In this document: positions 1 to 6,012 of the stretch, piece after piece
Numbering within the stretch: the first letter of the stretch is position 1
How the letters are laid out: each line of letters opens with the position of its first letter
Assembly (NCBI GenBank): GCA_003516955.1
Contig: DPBN01000145.1
Coordinates: 1 to 6,012 of the forward strand
DNA length: 6,012 nt
Reading direction: 5' to 3'
From: Armatimonadota bacterium
GTDB taxonomy: Bacteria > Armatimonadota > Fimbriimonadia > Fimbriimonadales > Fimbriimonadaceae
Translations under genes and position numbers: made by a program
The notes under the pieces: generated by a model
The model's database searches: none
What the model saw: the letters and a program-made list of their open reading frames with translations, nothing else
Told to the model about the DNA's origin: nothing

Positions 1-1184
1 CCACCCTCGCGGATGGCGAACTTGGAGCCCTGCTCCATGGCGATCGGGGCGATCAGCTCGATGGTCATGGCGACGTTGTCGCCGGGCATGCACATCTCGG
101 CCTTCTCGCCGTTCTGGCCGCGCAGCTCCATGATCGTTCCGGTGACGTCCGTGGTGCGGAAGTAGAACTGCGGCCGGTAGCCCGCCACAAACGGCGTGTG
201 GCGACCGCCCTCTTCCTTGGACAGCACGTACACCTCGGCGTCGAACTTGGTGTGCGGCTTGATCGAGCCGGGCTTGCAGATGACCATGCCTCGCTCGACC
301 TCCTTGCGGTCGATGCCGCGCAGGAGCAGACCCACGTTGTCGCCGGCCTCGCAGTAGTCGAGCGTCTTGCGGAACATCTCGATGCCGGTGCAGACCGTCT
401 TGCGGGTCTCGGGGTGCAGGCCGACGAGCTCGACCTCCTCCATGGCCTTCAGCTGGCCGCGCTCCACGCGCCCGGTCGCCACGGTGCCGCGGCCGGTGAT
501 GGTGAACACGTCCTCGACGGCCATCAGGAACGGCTTGTCCTTGTCGCGCTGCGGGGTCGGGATGTACTCGTCCACGGCGTCCATCAGCGCAACGATCGCC
601 TTGACGTCCGGATCCTCGAAGTCGATGTTGTCGGCCTCGACCATCTGGCGCACGCGCTCCGCCGAGCCCTTGAGGACCGGGGTGTCGTCGCCGGGGAAGT
701 CGTACTTGTTCAGCAGGTCGCGGACCTCCATCTCGACGATCTCGACCAGCTCGGGGTCGTCGACGAGGTCCGTCTTGTTGATGAACACGACGATGTAGGG
801 CACGCCGACCTGGCGGGCGAGGAGGATGTGCTCGCGGGTCTGCGGCATGCAGCCGTCGGTCGCGGAGACGACGAGGATCGCGCCGTCCATCTGCGCCGCG
901 CCGGTGATCATGTTCTTGATGAAGTCGGCGTGGCCCGGGCAGTCGACGTGGGCGTAGTGCCGCTTCTCCGTCTCGTACTCCGCGTGGTAGATGTTGATCG
1001 TGATGCCGCGCGCCTTCTCTTCGGGAGCGCTGTCGATCTCGTCGTACTTCTGGGCGCGGGCAAGGCCCTTCTTCGCCAGAACGCCGGTGATGGCGGCCGT
1101 CAGGGTCGTCTTCCCGTGGTCGACGTGCCCGATCGTGCCGATGTTGACGTGCGGTTTCTTCCGCTCGAACTTCTGTCTCGCCAT
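1..1184 (-). CDS. tuf: Translation elongation factor EF-Tu (C-terminus cut by window edge)
   Basis: EF-Tu is the cytoplasmic GTPase that carries aminoacyl-tRNA to the ribosomal A site. Reading leftward from ATG at 1184-1182, 394 codons are visible and the frame is open to the window edge. The GTPase domain is complete: P-loop GHVDHGKT at residues 19-26, switch I RGITIN at 59-64, DCPGH with the catalytic His at 81-85, and NKTD at 136-139. Domain II contains [13 protein letters not shown]. Domain III runs to FAIREGG, so only about a dozen C-terminal residues (the usual RTVGAGVV-type end) are missing. The complete protein would be about 405 aa, a little longer than the 394 aa E. coli protein; the extra residues lie mainly around the end of domain I ([12 protein letters not shown]). 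Switch I continues NIYHAEYET where most EF-Tu proteins have something like NTSHVEYET. An AAGAGGT ribosome binding site (1196-1202) lies 11 bases before the ATG. The gene is divergent from glnA. Identification is secure; whether another tuf copy exists cannot be seen. Confidence 0.98.
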   Translation of the reverse strand, partial: MARQKFERKKPHVNIGTIGHVDHGKTTLTAAITGVLAKKGLARAQKYDEIDSAPEEKARGITINIYHAEYETEKRHYAHVDCPGHADFIKNMITGAAQMDGAILVVSATDGCMPQTREHILLARQVGVPYIVVFINKTDLVDDPELVEIVEMEVRDLLNKYDFPGDDTPVLKGSAERVRQMVEADNIDFEDPDVKAIVALMDAVDEYIPTPQRDKDKPFLMAVEDVFTITGRGTVATGRVERGQLKAMEEVELVGLHPETRKTVCTGIEMFRKTLDYCEAGDNVGLLLRGIDRKEVERGMVICKPGSIKPHTKFDAEVYVLSKEEGGRHTPFVAGYRPQFYFRTTDVTGTIMELRGQNGEKAEMCMPGDNVAMTIELIAPIAMEQGSKFAIREG

Positions 1185-1216
1185 GAGTTTTGGGAACCTC
1201 TTTGGTGTTGCATCTA

Positions 1217-1232
1217 GGGCGACCCGTCGCCC
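1217..1232 (-). promoter_or_regulatory. Hairpin in the tuf leader
   Basis: A perfect 6-bp inverted repeat (GGGCGA at 1217-1222 and TCGCCC at 1227-1232) with a 4-base loop lies within the predicted tuf 5' leader, about 33 bases upstream of the start codon. It does not overlap the ribosome binding site at 1196-1202. It may stabilise the leader or be fortuitous in GC-rich DNA; no known riboswitch or protein-binding motif is recognisable. Confidence 0.35.
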
Positions 1233-1282
1233 GAATTCCGGTTTCTCCCCGGCTGTTGTTCCGGGGATGGCCACAAGAAGGC

Positions 1283-1312
1283 ACTATACCGCTTTCCCGG
1301 GGCCGCTTGCAA
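1283..1312 (-). promoter_or_regulatory. Predicted sigma70-type promoter of tuf
   Basis: Read on the minus strand, a -35 element TTGCAA (1312-1307) is followed after an 18-base spacer by a -10 element TATAGT (1288-1283, five of six consensus bases). Transcription would begin near 1276, giving a leader of about 90 bases before the tuf start. The match is good for such GC-rich surroundings and fits a highly expressed gene. Use of the promoter is inferred, not shown. Confidence 0.6.
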
Positions 1313-1365
1313 GGAGTCCGAAGCCTCCCCGGGTCGGTCCCGCCCCGCGAACCGGCCCGGATGCG

Positions 1366-1374
1366 TGGTACACT
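1366..1374 (+). promoter_or_regulatory. Weak candidate extended -10 promoter for glnA
   Basis: TGG immediately precedes TACACT (1369-1374), which matches an extended -10 element with four of six -10 bases. No convincing -35 element lies 16-18 bases upstream, so support is weak. If used, transcription would start near 1381, leaving a leader of about 150 bases that includes the paired hairpins at 1471-1497. Confidence 0.25.
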
Positions 1375-1470
1375 GCGACCCATCGGCAACGACGCCGGAT
1401 CCCATCGCTTCCGCTCCGGTCCGACCACCCCCGCATTCCGGATCGTCGAGCCACGTCGTGCTGAGACAGT

Positions 1471-1497
1471 GGGTTGCTTCAACCCGAATGGTTCGGG
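1471..1497 (+). promoter_or_regulatory. Two overlapping, mutually exclusive hairpins in the glnA leader
   Basis: GGGTT (1471-1475) pairs with AACCC (1481-1485) around a 5-base loop. CCCGAA (1483-1488) pairs with TTCGGG (1492-1497) around a 3-base loop. Both need the CCC at 1483-1485, so they cannot form together. They end 22 bases before the glnA ribosome binding site. There is no U-run after the second stem, so a simple transcriptional attenuator is not evident. The structures are seen in the sequence; any regulatory role is inference. Confidence 0.35.
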
Positions 1498-1519
1498 CAC
1501 GCCGATCGTGTCCACCCGC

Positions 1520-1525
1520 AAAGGA
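1520..1525 (+). promoter_or_regulatory. Ribosome binding site of glnA
   Basis: AAAGGA lies 7 bases before the ATG at 1533, which fixes this start over the longer in-frame reading that begins at 1365 and adds residues unlike any glutamine synthetase. A second ATG two codons downstream (1539) is less well spaced. Confidence 0.75.
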
Positions 1526-1532
1526 TCTTCCT

Positions 1533-2948
<1,416 letters not shown>

Positions 2949-2952
2949 CGGC

Positions 2953-3001
2953 CCTCGGTCGCTCGTCCGAGGCCCCCGGTCCCTCCTTGGACGGGGGCCT
3001 C
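2953..3001 (+). terminator. Probable glnA terminator with an alternative upstream stem
   Basis: GAGGCCCCC (2969-2977) pairs perfectly with GGGGGCCTC (2993-3001). The stem is extended inside by GTCC (2979-2982) with GGAC (2989-2992), leaving a 6-base loop and one bulged G. The following bases CTCCCTTTCC are pyrimidine-rich but lack a strict T-run, so termination may be incomplete. A competing 6-bp stem, CCTCGG (2953-2958) with CCGAGG (2967-2972), shares GAGG with the main stem. The position 20 bases after the glnA stop favours a terminator role. Confidence 0.6.
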
Positions 3002-3007
3002 TCCCTT

Positions 3008-3024
3008 TCCCGAACGGGACTTTT
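3008..3024 (+). terminator. Small hairpin followed by T residues, possible second terminator
   Basis: TCCC (3008-3011) pairs with GGGA (3016-3019) around a 4-base loop, and CTTTT (3020-3024) follows. The stem is short, so alone it would be weak. It could back up the larger stem just before it, separating glnA from the cmr genes. Confidence 0.3.
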
Positions 3025-3031
3025 CGCAGAA

Positions 3032-3062
3032 AGCCCCGTTTCCTGGCAGGAAAGCGGGGGCT
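3032..3062 (+). promoter_or_regulatory. Imperfect hairpin just upstream of cmr1
   Basis: AGCCCC (3032-3037) pairs with GGGGCT (3057-3062), and TTTCC (3039-3043) pairs with GGAAA (3049-3053) around a 5-base loop. A small asymmetric internal loop separates the two helices. It ends 10 bases before the cmr1 ribosome binding site, leaving that site free. It may be a leader stem in the cmr mRNA, a last remnant of the terminator region, or, read on the opposite strand where three T residues follow, a weak leftward terminator. It occurs once and is not a CRISPR array. Confidence 0.35.
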
Positions 3063-3072
3063 ACCGGAGAAG

Positions 3073-3078
3073 AAGGGG
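3073..3078 (+). promoter_or_regulatory. Ribosome binding site of cmr1
   Basis: AAGGGG, within a longer purine tract from 3066, is 6 bases before the ATG at 3085. It supports this start as the first gene of the cmr operon. No clear promoter is visible in the 136 bases after glnA. Confidence 0.7.
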
Positions 3079-3084
3079 ATTGCG

Positions 3085-4320
3085 ATGCAACCCGCAAGCC
3101 TCAACTTCGTGGTGCGCGAGCCGGGCGAGAGCGTCCGGCTCCGGTTGCACCTCCTCACCCCCATGCTGGGAGGCGGCCCCGAGCAGGGCAAGCCCGACCC
3201 CGAGCAACCGTTCCGCGCCAAATCGATCCGCGGCCAGTTGCGCTGGTGGTACCGCCGCGTGATCCAGGTCGCGGACGCCAAGGAGCTCTGGGAGCGCGAG
3301 GCCGCGCTCTTCGGCTCCGCCGGCCGCGACGCCGACGACACCACGCCGGGCAAGGTCCGGATCGCCGTCGACCAAGGCCCCCCGGGTGCCCGCAAAGCGG
3401 TGAACGCCTTGGAACAGCACCGCTACGCCTGGGGACTTTTCGCCAAGGAGGCCGCAACGAACGAGGTCGTGCTGAGCCATTCGGCTCTGGTCACAGTCTC
3501 TGGCCTCGATCCGGACGCTCTGGCGGCGCTGGCGGCTTGGCTCTACTTCGGAGGCATCGGCGCGCGCACCCGCAGGGGCTTCGGCTCCCTGCGCTGGGTC
3601 GAGGAGGCCGGCCACCTGCCGAGCTACGAGGAAACCGCCCGGAGGCTCGCCAAAGGTTGCGGCCTGCGCATCGCCGGCGGCAGCGGCGTCACCGTCCTGC
3701 GACACGGCCGCCTCCCCGTCGCCTCGGAGGCCGGCTGGAGCAAGGCCGCCATGGATGCTTGGAAGGAAGCGCTCGCTTGGTACGAGGCCTTTCGGAAGGG
3801 AAACCTCCAGCCGGGGCTGAGTCGGGCGCCGAGGGGGCCCGAGTCGCACTCCCGGTGGCCCGAGGCCAACTCGGTGCGTCTGAGGCAGCGCCAGAGGCAG
3901 ACCCGCGAAGCCGAGGTGCAGGAGGCGGTCTTCCCGCGCGCTTCGCTCGGCCTGCCTATGGCGGTCCGGTCCGCACCGAAGTCCGTGCACTCCTTCAACA
4001 ACGTCGAGCTGGAGGTCGAAGGAGGCGGGAGGTGGCCCTCCACGGTCATCACCAAGGCCGTTTTCCGAGGAGAGGCCGTGGAGCCGACGATCGCGGTTCT
4101 GCGGGGTGGCGGACCCAGGCCGGACGAGGTCGTCTCACGCGGCGGCCGCACCTTCCACGCCGATTCGCTCTCCGCCAAGGGCTTCCCCACGGAGTGGTTC
4201 GACGGCCGCAAGTTCCAGACGATCCCCGAAATCGAGGGCAACACGGCGCGGGACAAGTTGATCTCGTACCTGAAGTACGCGAAGCGACAGAACGCGAAAG
4301 CTTGGGAGGAAGTGAAGTGA
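3085..4320 (+). CDS. cmr1: Type III-B CRISPR RAMP protein Cmr1 (Cas7 group)
   Basis: Cmr1 is a Cas7-group subunit of the Cmr effector complex; in characterised complexes it caps the head end, near the 3' end of the crRNA, and helps target RNA capture. The 411-residue product has two RAMP halves. The first begins with TPMLGGG (25-31) and the family hallmark RAKSIRGQLRWWYRRV (44-59), then LWEREAALFGSA (68-79), and the glycine-rich loop GGIGARTRRGFGSLR (156-170). A connecting arginine-rich stretch around 246-275 includes WPEANSVR. The second half starts at FPRASLGLP (283-291) and contains RWPSTVITKAVF (316-327), matching the Cmr1 pattern of a conserved Arg and Ser-bearing strand. Length is normal and no disruption is seen. 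It is first in the cluster; its last codon and stop overlap the GTG start of cas10, implying coupled translation. Assignment rests on remembered family motifs, but these are distinctive. Confidence 0.92.
   Translation: MQPASLNFVVREPGESVRLRLHLLTPMLGGGPEQGKPDPEQPFRAKSIRGQLRWWYRRVIQVADAKELWEREAALFGSAGRDADDTTPGKVRIAVDQGPPGARKAVNALEQHRYAWGLFAKEAATNEVVLSHSALVTVSGLDPDALAALAAWLYFGGIGARTRRGFGSLRWVEEAGHLPSYEETARRLAKGCGLRIAGGSGVTVLRHGRLPVASEAGWSKAAMDAWKEALAWYEAFRKGNLQPGLSRAPRGPESHSRWPEANSVRLRQRQRQTREAEVQEAVFPRASLGLPMAVRSAPKSVHSFNNVELEVEGGGRWPSTVITKAVFRGEAVEPTIAVLRGGGPRPDEVVSRGGRTFHADSLSAKGFPTEWFDGRKFQTIPEIEGNTARDKLISYLKYAKRQNAKAWEEVK
4304..4320 (+). promoter_or_regulatory. Coupled stop/start junction cmr1-cas10 with strong RBS
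   Basis: GGGAGGA (4304-4310) inside the end of cmr1 sits 6 bases before a GTG start at 4317, which overlaps the cmr1 TGA (4318-4320). This decides the cas10 start: the motif-bearing N-terminus follows at once, and no ATG fits. The arrangement favours re-initiation by ribosomes finishing cmr1. Confidence 0.75.
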
Positions 4321-5972
4321 GCCGATACCTGTTTCGCCTCTCCTACGGGCCCGTCCAGCCGTTCATCGCGGCCTCCCGAAGGACGCGGGATCTGCGCAAC
4401 GGCTCCCTGCTGCTGCTGGAGATCGGCGCCTGGATGCTGAACGAGGCCAAGACCGCCGGCCGCGACATCCGCTGGATCTTCCCCCACGAACCGAGCGCCG
4501 CCGCGGCCAACGTCCTGCAGTTCGTCGCGGACACCGACGACCCCGCCGGCCTAGTCGCAGCGTGCCGAGAAGCGGCCGTAAGGGGGTTTCGGGAGCAGTA
4601 CGAGCGGCAGAATCTCCCCTTGCCGGACCTCGCGACCCGGCAGTTCGACGCCTACCTGCAGTTCTTCGCGGCTTGGGAGCCGCTGGCCTCCGACGCCGAC
4701 TACCCCGCCGCCAACCGGGCTGTGGGCGCGCGGCTCGCGGCCCGCAAGGCCCTGCGCGCCTTCCCCGCGGCGCCGTCGCACCAGGGCGAGAAGGCGAACG
4801 GCAGGATCCACTATCCGCCCAAGAGTCCGCTCCTGCCCTCGCTGGACTGCGTCCTGCCGTTGGAAGGCATCGAGGTGGCCGAGAGCGCCCAAGACCGTTA
4901 CCTCGTCGATCCGTACGAGTTCCTCGACGGCATCTCGCTCCTCAAGCGCCGCACCAAATCGGACACCCCCTTCCCGTCGACCCTCACCGTCTGCGCCTAC
5001 GGGGCGGTCAGCCAGCTGGGAGACGAGGACGCCATGGCTCGGTTCAAGGCGCTGGTCGCCGAGGCGCAGAGGAGCGACTGGGACGAAGACCCCGGCGAGC
5101 TGCTTTTCGGCAAGTCCGCCGACGAGGAGGACGCGGGCGAGCAAGCCAATGACCAGAGGAAACGAACCACCCACCCGGCTCCGCAGGACAAGAAGGACGA
5201 GATCGAAGCGATCCGCAGGCGGCTCCGCGATGCCGGCATCGGGCTCCGCGCCTACTACGCCGTGCTTCACGCCGACGGAGACGGCATGGGCCGGCGCCTC
5301 AGCCAGCTCCAGACGCCCGACGAGCACCGCGAGTTCAGCCGCACGCTCGCGGAGTGCTTCGCCGACCGGGTGCCCGAGATCGTGGGTCGGCACCACGGCG
5401 CGACGGTGTATGCCGGCGGCGACGACGTCTTGGCGCTCCTGCCCGCGGAGACGGCCATCGACTGCGCCGTGGAGCTGAACCGGCTCTTCCGCGAGGCGGT
5501 GCCCGGATGCACGCTCTCGGTCGGACTGGCGATCGTCCATGCCCACCACAGCCTGCAGCACGCCATCGGCCTCTCGCGCGAACTGGAGGCCCGGGCCAAG
5601 AGTCGCGAGGGCAAGAACGCGCTGGCCATCGGCGCCTATCCGCGCAACGGCGGCGAGACGGTCGTGTGCCTCGGCTTCGACGAGCAGGACGAGAGCCCGC
5701 TGAGCCTCTCGCACTTCCGCGAGCACCTCGCCAAGTGGAAGGAGGGCATCCCGCGATCGTTGCCCTACGACCTGAGGGACGAGGCCAGTCGGCTGCCGAG
5801 ACACCCGTTGCCGTGGGTAGTGCCCGGAGCCTACCAGCGCATCGTCCAGCGCAAGAGGCTCCAGGGGGCCGCCAAGCTGCCGCCCGGCTGGGTGAAGGAC
5901 CGCGACTCGCTCCAGCGGTACGCCGAGCACCTCGCCGTAGCCCACTTCCTGACCCGAGGAGGAAGCCGATGA
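4317..5972 (+). CDS. cmr2: Cas10/Cmr2, HD-less, with intact GGDD cyclase motif
   Basis: Cas10 (Cmr2) is the large subunit of type III effector complexes; when target RNA is bound, its GGDD palm makes cyclic oligoadenylates from ATP. The 551-residue product starts with GTG and goes straight into YGPVQPFIAASRRTRDLRNGS (10-30), the first palm-like domain of Cmr2. A helical middle region follows, with DPYEFLDGISLLKRR (198-212) and FPSTLTV (219-225), then a charged linker (about 253-300). The second palm carries HADGDGMG (318-325; Asp320 and Asp322) and YAGGDDVLALLP (365-376), so the metal-binding residues look intact. LSVGLAIVHAHHSLQHAI and ELEARAK (400-427) complete the cyclase fold, and a helical C-terminus ends the protein. 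No N-terminal HD domain is present, and the seven cysteines (83, 178, 226, 347, 383, 398, 451) form no CxxC pair, so the usual zinc element is missing. Family length is usually 700-1000 aa. The intact GGDD argues against type III-C, where it is degenerate. Confidence 0.93.
   Translation: MSRYLFRLSYGPVQPFIAASRRTRDLRNGSLLLLEIGAWMLNEAKTAGRDIRWIFPHEPSAAAANVLQFVADTDDPAGLVAACREAAVRGFREQYERQNLPLPDLATRQFDAYLQFFAAWEPLASDADYPAANRAVGARLAARKALRAFPAAPSHQGEKANGRIHYPPKSPLLPSLDCVLPLEGIEVAESAQDRYLVDPYEFLDGISLLKRRTKSDTPFPSTLTVCAYGAVSQLGDEDAMARFKALVAEAQRSDWDEDPGELLFGKSADEEDAGEQANDQRKRTTHPAPQDKKDEIEAIRRRLRDAGIGLRAYYAVLHADGDGMGRRLSQLQTPDEHREFSRTLAECFADRVPEIVGRHHGATVYAGGDDVLALLPAETAIDCAVELNRLFREAVPGCTLSVGLAIVHAHHSLQHAIGLSRELEARAKSREGKNALAIGAYPRNGGETVVCLGFDEQDESPLSLSHFREHLAKWKEGIPRSLPYDLRDEASRLPRHPLPWVVPGAYQRIVQRKRLQGAAKLPPGWVKDRDSLQRYAEHLAVAHFLTRGGSR
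5956..5971 (+). promoter_or_regulatory. RBS and overlapping ATG at the cas10 end
   Basis: GAGGAGG (5956-5962) lies 6 bases before an ATG at 5969-5971 that overlaps the cas10 TGA (5970-5972) in an ATGA junction. It is the strongest Shine-Dalgarno match in the window and shows that the operon continues. Confidence 0.75.
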
Positions 5973-6012
5973 ATAAAGCCGTCTACTCGCTCTCCGGCCT
6001 CGAGACGCTCGT
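5969..6012 (+). CDS. Start of the next operon gene, possibly cmr3 (partial)
   Basis: Fourteen codons are visible, MNKAVYSLSGLETL, before the window ends. The ATG overlaps the cas10 stop and has a strong ribosome binding site, so this is a real gene start. By position, the Cmr3 subunit (Cas5 group) is the best guess, since cmr3 commonly follows cmr2. The residues LSGLETL could correspond to the N-terminal strand that in Cmr3 precedes an FRDGRPF-type motif, but that motif would lie beyond the window. Cmr4 or another RAMP subunit is equally possible on so little sequence. Confidence 0.55.
   Translation, partial: MNKAVYSLSGLETL

Larger units (their letters stand above)
1185..1532. other. Divergent intergenic region between tuf and glnA
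   Basis: These 348 bases hold no supportable gene and no tRNA. They contain the tuf promoter and leader hairpin on the left, and a presumed glnA promoter and leader with two small hairpins on the right. Reading frames through it have no family resemblance. I see no sigma54-type promoter with correct spacing and no recognisable glutamine-sensing RNA motif. Confidence 0.7.

Noticed and set aside
1461..1478. Possible sigma54 promoter for glnA
   Set aside because: A TTGCT box is present, but the GG expected 12 bases before its GC is absent; the nearest partial match is one base out of phase, and this spacing is strict for sigma54.
1365..1532. Upstream extension of glnA
   Set aside because: The added 56 residues do not resemble a glutamine synthetase N-terminus, and AAAGGA is well placed for the ATG at 1533.
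1185..1532. tRNA gene upstream of tuf, as in some bacteria
   Set aside because: No T-loop signature (GGTTCGA-type) with an acceptor stem can be folded on either strand.
3032..3062. CRISPR repeat or array near the cmr genes
   Set aside because: The hairpin-bearing element occurs once only; no second copy with spacer-sized intervals exists in the window.
3246..4316. Upstream in-frame extension of cas10 through cmr1
   Set aside because: The extension is an out-of-frame reading of cmr1. Its composition is low-complexity Arg/Gly/Pro, and the GTG at 4317 with a strong ribosome binding site gives a start that matches the Cmr2 N-terminal motif. It does not supply a missing HD domain.
4551..5945. 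Long minus-strand open frame opposite cas10
   Set aside because: It mirrors the codon structure of a well-supported cas10, with no family resemblance, no ribosome binding site and no partner genes on that strand.
4317..5972. Type III-C assignment
   Set aside because: Type III-C Cas10 proteins have a degraded cyclase motif; here GGDD and the paired Asp residues are intact, which fits III-B better.

Overview
The window comes from a GC-rich bacterial chromosome. It joins a housekeeping segment to the start of a type III CRISPR interference operon. The sequence shows a bacterial EF-Tu (tuf), a class I glutamine synthetase of the GSI-beta kind with a recognisable adenylylation-site tyrosine, and dense G/C-ending codons. 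These do not settle the phylum. The EF-Tu and glutamine synthetase look like those of deep-branching Gram-negative groups (Planctomycetota or Armatimonadota are guesses from general resemblance only), and I treat the taxonomy as open.

Layout: (1) 1-1184, minus strand, nearly complete tuf, cut by the window edge at its C-terminus. (2) 1185-1532, a 348-base divergent intergenic region with a good sigma70-type promoter and a hairpin leader for tuf, a weaker promoter candidate for glnA, and two overlapping hairpins in the presumed glnA leader. (3) 1533-2948, plus strand, glnA. (4) 2949-3084, a short gap rich in hairpins: one terminator-like stem, a second small stem followed by T residues, and a 31-base imperfect hairpin just before the next ribosome binding site. 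(5) 3085-4320, cmr1. (6) 4317-5972, cas10/cmr2. (7) from 5969 out of the window, the first 14 codons of another gene, likely the next Cmr subunit.

The cmr genes form a tightly coupled operon. The cmr1 stop overlaps the GTG start of cas10, and the cas10 stop overlaps the ATG of the third gene. Each junction has a strong Shine-Dalgarno sequence inside the preceding gene. Together they should encode part of a crRNA-guided Cmr effector complex (type III-B-like) that recognises and cleaves foreign RNA.

The most notable point is the Cas10. It is short (551 aa), starts directly at the first ferredoxin-like palm with no N-terminal HD nuclease domain, and lacks the CxxC pairs of the usual Cas10 zinc element. 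It keeps an intact GGDD cyclase motif. The system should therefore work through target RNA cleavage and cyclic-oligoadenylate signalling rather than Cas10 ssDNA cutting. Any signal-responsive effector, CRISPR array and cas1/cas2 must lie outside this window. I see no wholly new system here; the interest is in this stripped-down Cas10 and in the intergenic RNA structures.
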